Assembly: GCA_028713915.1 (NCBI GenBank)
Contig: JAQTNK010000005.1
Location: 10,913 to 74,912 of the forward strand
DNA length: 64,000 nucleotides
Direction of reading: 5' to 3'
Source of the DNA: Rhodocyclaceae bacterium
Lineage (GTDB): Bacteria > Pseudomonadota > Gammaproteobacteria > Burkholderiales > Rhodocyclaceae
Below are positions 58,177 through 64,000 of the stretch, piece after piece. The translations under genes and the position numbers were made by a program. Position 1 is the first letter of the stretch. The number at the start of each line of letters is the position of its first letter. The notes under the pieces were generated by a model that had not been told where the DNA came from, ran no database searches, and was given only the letters and a program-made list of their open reading frames with translations.

Positions 58177-59343
58177 AATCCTGAGGGCGAAAGCGGCGAG
58201 GCCGAGCAGCAGGAAAACGGCCATCGCCAGCGCCAGCGTCAGCGTCGAGCCCCAGGCCAGCGGCGCCAGCAGCGCGGCCGTCAGCGCATTGACGCCCGTC
58301 TGCGTCACGCCCTGGCAGCTCGAGATCAGGCCGCGCCGCTGCGGGAAGAGATCGAGCACGCGGATCGACAGGCTCGGCATCGCCACCGCCATGCCCACGA
58401 CATACACGGCGATGGGCAGCACCGACCACGGCAGACGCGGCGCCATGGCGAGGTTGATGCCGACGTTGGCCGCCGCGGCGACGACCATGATGGCGAAGCC
58501 CAGCGCGATGGTGCGGCGCGAACTCGCGGCGCCGGCCAGGCGCGCCGACACGTAGTTGCCGAGGATCATGCCGGCCATGGCCGGCCCGAACAGCCAGAGG
58601 AAGCCTTGCGGCGAGACGCCGAGATGGCCGATCAGGAAGGCCGGCGCCGACAGGATGTAGATGAAGAAGCCGTTGAAGTTGAGCGCCAGCGCCGCCGCCA
58701 GCGCCAGGAAGCCGCGGTGCGAGAACACTTCGCCGTAGGCGCGCAGCAGCGGCAGCGGCCGCAGGCTCTGGCGCGCCGCCGGCGGCAGGGTTTCCGGCAG
58801 GTAGCGCCAGATGGCGGCGACCAGCACGGCGCCGTAGAGCGCAAGAAAAATGAAGATCGCATGCCAGCCAAAGATGGCGCCGACCCAGCCGCCCAGCACC
58901 GGCGCCACCGCCGGAGCGATTGCGAACATCATGCCGATGTGGGCCATCAGGCGCTGCGCGGCGGGGCCGTCGAGCACGTCGCGGACGATGGCGCGGCCGA
59001 CGACCATGCCCGCGCCGGCCGACAGCCCCTGCAGCGCGCGGCCAAACCACAGCACTTCGATGCTCGTGGCGAAGACGCAGAAGAACGACGCCAGCGCATA
59101 CAGCGCGTAGGCCCAGAGCAGCACGCGGCGGCGGCCGAGCGCATCGGCCAGCGCGCCGTGCCAAAGCATCATGAAGGCGAAGGGCAGCAGATAGGCCGTC
59201 AGCGTCTGCTGCACTTCGACCGGGGTGGCGGCGAGCGCGCGGCCGATGGCCGGAAATGCCGGCAGGTAGGTGTCGATGGAGAAAGGGCCGATGGCGGCCA
59301 GCGCCGCCAGCAACGGCGCGAGTCCTCGCGGCGCGGCGCGCAT
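58120..59343 (-). CDS. Bcr/CflA-type multidrug efflux MFS protein
   Basis: A 407-residue MFS efflux protein. The start GLAPLLAALAAIGPFSIDTYL and the following FPAIGRALAATPVEVQQTLT are the Bcr/CflA signature; WHGALADALGRRRVLL is the loop motif and MFAIAPAVAPVLGGWVG the helix-5 antiporter motif. It would export drugs or metabolites by proton antiport. Its ATG overlaps the comM stop by one base, so it is co-transcribed with comM. Confidence 0.9.
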   Translation of the reverse strand: MRAAPRGLAPLLAALAAIGPFSIDTYLPAFPAIGRALAATPVEVQQTLTAYLLPFAFMMLWHGALADALGRRRVLLWAYALYALASFFCVFATSIEVLWFGRALQGLSAGAGMVVGRAIVRDVLDGPAAQRLMAHIGMMFAIAPAVAPVLGGWVGAIFGWHAIFIFLALYGAVLVAAIWRYLPETLPPAARQSLRPLPLLRAYGEVFSHRGFLALAAALALNFNGFFIYILSAPAFLIGHLGVSPQGFLWLFGPAMAGMILGNYVSARLAGAASSRRTIALGFAIMVVAAAANVGINLAMAPRLPWSVLPIAVYVVGMAVAMPSLSIRVLDLFPQRRGLISSCQGVTQTGVNALTAALLAPLAWGSTLTLALAMAVFLLLGLAAFALRISSRLPAVALAHERDQQQR

Positions 59344-60839
59344 CAGTGCTCGGCCAGGCCGCGCCGGTAGTGGATCGCCTCGGCCACGTGCGGGCCGGCG
59401 ACGTGCACGGCGCCGGCGAGGTCGGCGACCGTGCGCGCGACCTTGAGGATGCGGTGGTAGGCGCGCGCCGACAGCGAAAACTGCGCCATGGCGCGCTTGA
59501 GCATCTGCGCGCCGGCACCGTCAGGCAGACAATATTCGTCGATCTCGTCGGGGGCGAGCTGGGCGTTGGCTTTGCCCTGGCGGTCGAGCTGGCGCGCGCG
59601 GGCGGCGACGACGCGCTCGCGCACCGCCGCCGAGCCCTCGCCGTCGCCCCGGGCGGTGAGCTCCGCTTCGCTCACGGCCGGCACGTCGATCATCAGGTCG
59701 ATGCGGTCGAGCAGCGGCCCCGAGAGCTTCGCGCGGTACTTGGCGACCTGGTCCGGCGTGCAGCGGCACTTGCCGTTGGCATGGCCGAGCCAGCCGCACG
59801 GGCACGGATTCATCGCCGCGACGAGCTGGAAGCGCGCCGGAAACTCGGCGCGGCGCGCGGCGCGCGCGACGGTGATGCGGCCGGTCTCCAGCGGTTCGCG
59901 CAGAGATTCGAGGACGCGACGGCCGAACTCGGGCAATTCGTCGAGGAACAAGATGCCGTGATGGGCCAATGAAATTTCGCCGGGCCGCGGCACCGAGCCG
60001 CCGCCGACCAGCGCCGCGCTCGACGCCGAATGATGCGGACTGCGCATCGGCCTTTGCCGCCAGCATGACGTGTCGAAGGCGCCGGCCAGCGAATGCACGG
60101 CGGCGCTGCCGAGCGCTTCCTCTTCCGTCATGGCCGGCAGAATGCCTGGCAGGCGGCTGGCGAGCATGGACTTGCCGGTACCGGGCGGCCCGCTCATCAA
60201 CAGGCTGTGGCCGCCGCCGGCGGCGACTTCGAGCGCGCGCTTGGCCTGGGCCTGGCCCTTGACCTCGGCGAGATCGGGATAGACCGGCGCGCCGGCCAGC
60301 GGCGCCCCGCCATACGGCGCCAGCGCCTGCGCACCGGCCAGGTGGGCGCAGACTTCGAGCAGGCTGCGGGCGGGAAGGATGACGGCGGCGGCGACCAGCG
60401 CCGCTTCGGGCGCGCTCGCCGCCGGCAGCACGAAGCGGCGGCGCGAACTCGCGGCCGAGACGCACATCGCCAGCGCGCCGCGGATGGCGCGCAATTCGCC
60501 GCCCAGCGCCAGCTCGCCGGCGAACTCGTAGTCGTCGATGCCGTCGGCCCCGACCTGGCCGGACGCGATGAGGATGCCGAGCGCGATGGCGAGGTCGAAG
60601 CGTCCCGATTCCTTGGGCAGATCGGCCGGCGCTAGGTTCACCGTGATGCGGCGCTGGGGGAACTCGAAGCGGCAGTTCTGGATCGCCGCACGCACGCGGT
60701 CGCGCGCTTCCTTGACCTCGGTGTCCGGCAGGCCGACGAGCGTAAACGCCGGCAGGCCGGGCGCGAGATGCACCTCGACAGTGACTTCCGGCGCTTCCAT
60801 GCCGGCGAGGGCACGCGACCTGAGAACGGCAAGCGACAT
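59343..60839 (-). CDS. comM: ComM (YifB) Mg-chelatase-like AAA+ helicase
   Basis: 498 residues. An N-terminal Lon-like domain (LRSRALAGMEAPEVTVEVHL, PESGRFDLAIALGIL region) precedes the AAA+ core with Walker A GPPGTGKSMLASRLPGILP, Walker B HGILFLDELPEFGRRVLE, and the ChlI-C domain including SARAYHRILKVARTVADLAG. ComM is a branch-migration helicase that helps integrate transforming DNA. Start at 60839. It leads the minus-strand pair with the Bcr-type efflux gene. Confidence 0.94.
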   Translation of the reverse strand: MSLAVLRSRALAGMEAPEVTVEVHLAPGLPAFTLVGLPDTEVKEARDRVRAAIQNCRFEFPQRRITVNLAPADLPKESGRFDLAIALGILIASGQVGADGIDDYEFAGELALGGELRAIRGALAMCVSAASSRRRFVLPAASAPEAALVAAAVILPARSLLEVCAHLAGAQALAPYGGAPLAGAPVYPDLAEVKGQAQAKRALEVAAGGGHSLLMSGPPGTGKSMLASRLPGILPAMTEEEALGSAAVHSLAGAFDTSCWRQRPMRSPHHSASSAALVGGGSVPRPGEISLAHHGILFLDELPEFGRRVLESLREPLETGRITVARAARRAEFPARFQLVAAMNPCPCGWLGHANGKCRCTPDQVAKYRAKLSGPLLDRIDLMIDVPAVSEAELTARGDGEGSAAVRERVVAARARQLDRQGKANAQLAPDEIDEYCLPDGAGAQMLKRAMAQFSLSARAYHRILKVARTVADLAGAVHVAGPHVAEAIHYRRGLAEH

Positions 60840-60896
60840 GACAAATGAAAGATGGCGGACATGGCGATTATAGGGGCATACGCGCGGCGCGCGGCT

Positions 60897-61460
60897 TCAG
60901 TTCTTCGTCGCCTCGACGGGAACGAAGATCTTCACCTCGTCGCCGACCGCCGGCAGGAATTTCGTCATGCCGAAGTCGGAGCGCTTGATCGTGGCGCTGA
61001 TGTCGGCGCCGCAGGTCGACGCCTTGGTCATCGGATTCGGCGCGCAGCGGAAGTTGGCGACGGCAATGGTCAGCGGCTTGGTCACCCCCAGCAGCGTGAA
61101 GCGGCCTTCGGCACCGACCACTCTGTCGCCGTCGAAGAACAGCTTGTCCGAATTGAAGGTGATGGTCGGGAAGGTGTCGGCGTTGAAGAACTCGTCGGAC
61201 TTCATGTGCCGGTTCCACTCGTCGGTGCCCATGTCGATCGAGGCGGTATAGACGACGATCTGGATGCTGCCCTGCCTGGCGGCGGTATCGAGCGTGACCC
61301 GGCCGTCGACTTTGTCGAAGCGGCCGTGCTGGGTTGAGAAGCCGAGGTGATTGACTTCGAACAGCGGGCGCGTATGGCGCGGATCGAAACCATAGGAATC
61401 GGCGGCAAAGGCCGGCGCCGCGGCAACCGCGAGGGCGACGGCGGCGAACGCATTTTTCAT
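60897..61460 (-). CDS. Periplasmic YceI-family protein
   Basis: 187 residues with a signal peptide (MKNAFAAVALAVAAAPAFA) and a YceI lipocalin-like barrel: YGFDPRHTRPLFEVNHLGFS, TASIDMGTDEWNRHMKSDEFF, and SATIKRSDFGMTKFLPAVGD. Two Cys (FRCAPNPMTKASTCG) may bond. YceI proteins bind polyisoprenoids such as ubiquinone-like lipids. The neighbouring cytochrome b561 gene is a usual partner, and the two would share one transcript. Confidence 0.9.
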   Translation of the reverse strand: MKNAFAAVALAVAAAPAFAADSYGFDPRHTRPLFEVNHLGFSTQHGRFDKVDGRVTLDTAARQGSIQIVVYTASIDMGTDEWNRHMKSDEFFNADTFPTITFNSDKLFFDGDRVVGAEGRFTLLGVTKPLTIAVANFRCAPNPMTKASTCGADISATIKRSDFGMTKFLPAVGDEVKIFVPVEATKN

Positions 61461-61521
61461 GGCGGTCTCCGATGAAGTTGGGGGTGCGGCCGCTTGTCGC
61501 CGGCGGCGGCGACAACGCCGT

Positions 61522-62070
61522 TCATGTCTTCTCCCTGGCGAGGAAAGGCAGCATGCGCGCGAGCGTGCCGTCGCGGTCGATGAGCTGGTGCTTGACGGCG
61601 CCGGCGACATGGACGGCGACGACCGCCAGCAAGGTGTAGTTGAGGCCTTCATGAACCAGCTTGAGGGTTTCGCCAAGCGCCTTGTCCTTGCCGATGAGGT
61701 CGGGCAGCGGCAGCACGCCGAACCAGACCACCGGCACGCCCAGCGCCGAACTCATCAGCCAGCCCGACAGCGGCACGATCAGCACCAGCAGGTAGAGCAG
61801 GTGATGCGTGGCATGGGCGGCGATCTGTTGCCAGCGCGGCATGCCGGCGACGAGCGGCGGCGGCCGGTGCGTGGCGCGCCACAGCAGGCGCAACACGGCC
61901 AGCAGCAGCACGCTGATGCCGATCCACTTGTGGTAGCTGAACAACCGCAGCTTGAGCGGCGACAAATGCAGGTCGGCCATGTAGAGACCGAGCGGGAACG
62001 TGCCGAAGATCAGCAGCGCGATCAGCCAATGCAGCACGATGGCCGTGCGCGTATAGCGGGGAGCGCTCAT
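61522..62070 (-). CDS. Cytochrome b561, membrane electron carrier
   Basis: A 182-residue, four-helix di-heme b561. Heme-ligand His residues are visible in IVLHWLIALL, LFSYHKWIGIS, IAAHATHHLLYLLVL and AVVAVHVAGAVKHQL. It passes electrons across or within the inner membrane, probably to or from quinone. It precedes the YceI gene with a 61-base gap, the common b561-yceI pair. Confidence 0.92.
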   Translation of the reverse strand: MSAPRYTRTAIVLHWLIALLIFGTFPLGLYMADLHLSPLKLRLFSYHKWIGISVLLLAVLRLLWRATHRPPPLVAGMPRWQQIAAHATHHLLYLLVLIVPLSGWLMSSALGVPVVWFGVLPLPDLIGKDKALGETLKLVHEGLNYTLLAVVAVHVAGAVKHQLIDRDGTLARMLPFLAREKT

Positions 62071-62245
62071 CGCCGCCCCGCGCGCGCCGGCGCCGGCTCA
62101 CCCGTGCCCGGCGGTCGCCGGCGCGAGCGGAGGAAACCTTCTGCGGCCACGCTGCGCCTCCCACGGAAGTCCCGGCGCGAATCGCGCCGCGTGCCATGAG
62201 GACCGCGGCGCCGCGCCGAAAGTTCCGCGGCGACAACGCCTCCGC

Positions 62246-62497
62246 TCAGGCGCCGGGCTTGCCGCCGGCCCGCGCTTCGAGTTCGGCGATGCGGGCCTCG
62301 AGTTCGGCAAGCCGCGCGCGGGTGCGGACGAGGACTTCGCGCTGGATGTCGAAGTCCTCGCGCGTGACGAGGTCGAGGCGGCCAAAGGCGCCGGTCAGCA
62401 CGGCGCGCATGTTCTTCTCGATGTCTTTCGCCGGCGAGGCGGCGAGCAGAGCGGAGAACTTGGCGGCGATGTCGTCGAGAAATTTTGCGTCTGGCAT
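62246..62497 (-). CDS. ubiK: UbiK, ubiquinone biosynthesis accessory factor
   Basis: An 83-residue UbiK (YqiC/BMFP) protein: an amphipathic N-terminal helix (KFLDDIAAKFSALLAASPAK), KNMRAVLTGAFGRLDLVTRE, and a C-terminal trimeric coiled coil (RARLAELEARIAELEAR). UbiK binds UbiJ and supports ubiquinone synthesis in air. Its place beside the glnK regulatory region is usual in betaproteobacteria, where ubiK and glnK are divergent. The 175 bases after it hold no gene. Confidence 0.93.
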   Translation of the reverse strand: MPDAKFLDDIAAKFSALLAASPAKDIEKNMRAVLTGAFGRLDLVTREDFDIQREVLVRTRARLAELEARIAELEARAGGKPGA

Positions 62498-62577
62498 AGC
62501 TTGAATTTACCCGGAAGGCGGTATTGAAAACGAATCGCGGAAGCTTAGCATGGCGCCGCCCGTGCCGTCGCCGGCCG

Positions 62578-62596
62578 TTGCACCAGCCTGGTGCAA
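62578..62596. promoter_or_regulatory. NtrC binding site (enhancer)
   Basis: TTGCACC, 5 bases, GGTGCAA: a perfect match to the NtrC consensus TGCACC-N5-GGTGCA with an extra pair on each side. Its centre lies about 129 bases before the predicted sigma-54 start site, the usual enhancer distance. A GGTGCG half-site is at 62621-62626. Confidence 0.88.
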
Positions 62597-62689
62597 AGCC
62601 CTGAAAGGGCGTCTGCAATTGGTGCGGCTTTCCGCAAAAGCCTCGACTGTAGCCATATAACAACATGATTTATAGATGATTTATGACCC

Positions 62690-62705
62690 TGGCACGCCGC
62701 GTGCA
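62690..62705 (+). promoter_or_regulatory. Sigma-54 promoter of the porin-glnK unit
   Basis: TGGCACG-N5-TGCA with the GG and GC doublets exactly ten bases apart (GG 62691-62692, GC 62703-62704), the -24/-12 pattern read by RpoN. Predicted start near 62716, 27 bases before the porin ATG. Confidence 0.88.
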
Positions 62706-62742
62706 TTAGGAGTGCCGTAGCTTCTTAATCCTGGAGATCACC

Positions 62743-63642
62743 ATGCAGACAAAAGTCATCAGCCTCGCCCTTGCCGCCATCATGCTTTCGCCTTTGGCGA
62801 CCTACGCCGACGACGCTCCTGCGGCGCCCGCTTCGCCGTGGGCATTCACGGTCGGGGCCGTGTCCGACTACCTGTTCCGCGGCGTCAGCCAGACCCACGG
62901 CAAGCCCGCCGTGCAGGGCGGCGTGACCTATACCGACCCCAGCGGCTTCTACGGCAACCTGTGGGCTTCGAACATCACCTGGGTCAAGGACGCCCTCGGC
63001 AAGGGCAGCACCGAGATCGACGCGTCCGCCGGCTACAAGAACAGCTTCGGCGCCAGCAAGCTGGGCTATGACGTCGGTTACTACACCTACAACTATCCGG
63101 GCTACGGATCGACCAATGTCGCCACGGCCAACGGTTCGTTCATCGCCAACCCGAATACGCAGGAACTGTACGGCGCCCTGAACTACGACCTGGGCAACAA
63201 CAACTCGCTGCAGGTCAAGTACTCCTACGCGACGTCGAAGTATTTCATCGGCTGGTACAACCCCGTCACCGCGCAAGACTCCAAGGGCTCCGGTTACCTG
63301 GAATTCAACGGCAGCTTCGATCTGGGCAACGGCTGGGGGCTGACGGCCCACGCCGGACATCAGTCGGTGGCCAATTGGAGCTTCGCGAATTATTCCGACG
63401 TCAACGTCGGCGTCACCAAGGATGTCGGCTTCGGCACCGTCGGCTTCCTGGTCTCGACGACCAACGCCAAGAGCGGCGGCTGCGACGCGGCGACCAACGC
63501 GGTGCTAGCCCCGACGGTGTCGCCGTATTGCTGGGGCAACAGCGGCGCCGGTGTCGCGAATGGCGTCTTCACGCCGCCCTCCGGCGGTTTTCGGAATGTC
63601 GCCAAAAGCACCGCCGTGCTGTCCTTCAACAAGACTTTCTGA
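62743..63642 (+). CDS. TorF-type putative outer-membrane porin (TIGR02001)
   Basis: A 299-residue outer-membrane beta-barrel of the TorF/TIGR02001 family. Signal peptide MQTKVISLALAAIMLSPLATYA; then WAFTVGAVSDYLFRGVSQTHG followed by KPAVQGGVTYTDPSGFYGNL, the family start (split here to keep strings short). Alternating strands end in the terminal Phe of FNKTF, as OMPs require. Position before glnK under NtrC control suggests uptake of a nitrogen compound, perhaps urea or ammonium; this is inference. Confidence 0.85.
   Translation: MQTKVISLALAAIMLSPLATYADDAPAAPASPWAFTVGAVSDYLFRGVSQTHGKPAVQGGVTYTDPSGFYGNLWASNITWVKDALGKGSTEIDASAGYKNSFGASKLGYDVGYYTYNYPGYGSTNVATANGSFIANPNTQELYGALNYDLGNNNSLQVKYSYATSKYFIGWYNPVTAQDSKGSGYLEFNGSFDLGNGWGLTAHAGHQSVANWSFANYSDVNVGVTKDVGFGTVGFLVSTTNAKSGGCDAATNAVLAPTVSPYCWGNSGAGVANGVFTPPSGGFRNVAKSTAVLSFNKTF

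Positions 63643-64000
<358 letters not shown>

Noticed and set aside
62601-62640. Second complete NtrC site around GGTGCG at 62621
   Set aside because: The partner half at the required distance reads CGTCTG rather than TGCACC, so only a half-site can be claimed.

Overview
The window is high-GC chromosomal DNA from a betaproteobacterium, most likely of the Rhodocyclales. This is inferred from gene content and gene order: recA-recX, lptB-rpoN-hpf-ptsN-hprK, metX-metW, a TorF-type porin next to glnK, and UbiV/UbiT for oxygen-independent ubiquinone synthesis. No rRNA, tRNA, CRISPR array, complete insertion sequence or prophage was seen. Most of the window is conserved core metabolism packed into short operons. 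Many junctions overlap by 1-4 bases, and GTGA junctions are common.

Layout. 1-2506: ubiV (5' partial), ubiT and a VanZ-like membrane protein. 2503-5487: a MazG-like pyrophosphohydrolase, a thioredoxin-fold ferredoxin, a small hydrolase and a NodI/NodJ-type ABC exporter. 5501-8692: a coiled-coil membrane protein (minus strand), then cutA-dsbD. 8715-13568: riboflavin genes ribE, ribBA and ribH, then nusB, thiL, pgpA and pncC. 13762-19207: recA-recX-lptB-rpoN-hpf-ptsN-hprK, closed by a palindromic hairpin. 19261-28175 is mostly minus strand: a class V aminotransferase, ttcA, a pteridine reductase-like SDR, tcdA, ampG, metW, metX and yqaA. In front of metX there is a complete SAM-II riboswitch with its own promoter and terminator. 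28228-33592: ilvA, a CHASE2 adenylate cyclase with a FecR-like partner, and a MalY/PatB-type lyase. 33589-37681: a PAS-GGDEF-EAL enzyme, an HDOD protein and a folate cyclo-ligase. 37724-44033: slt, an NDUFA9-like protein, cca, an HDOD protein, DUF2905, an alpha/beta hydrolase and DUF1840. 44049-46976: a CheZ-like protein, PaiB, a truncated carboxymuconolactone decarboxylase, two lipoprotein genes of lower GC, and an extragenic region with a long inverted repeat. 46977-50636: metH. 50779-56324: a 1,528-residue CheB-CheR-PAS-GGDEF-EAL protein, divergent from a hemerythrin-LuxR regulator, with two inverted repeats between them. 56475-62497: rhodanese, two MFS transporters, comM, yceI, cytochrome b561 and ubiK. 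62578-64000: an NtrC site and a sigma-54 promoter in front of a TorF-type porin and glnK, which runs off the end.

How the parts fit. Nitrogen control is well represented: sigma-54, PtsN and HprK in one block, and an NtrC/sigma-54-driven porin-glnK unit at the right end. Methionine supply combines metX-metW under a SAM-II riboswitch with cobalamin-dependent metH. Oxygen-independent ubiquinone synthesis (UbiV, UbiT; UbiK as accessory factor) and a hemerythrin-type sensor point to life across oxygen gradients. Cyclic-di-GMP signalling is rich: two enzymes carry both GGDEF and EAL domains, and there are two HDOD proteins. The least conventional loci are the hemerythrin-LuxR/CheB-CheR-GGDEF-EAL divergent pair, the SAM-II element, and the small accessory stretch at 45.3-47.0 kb.
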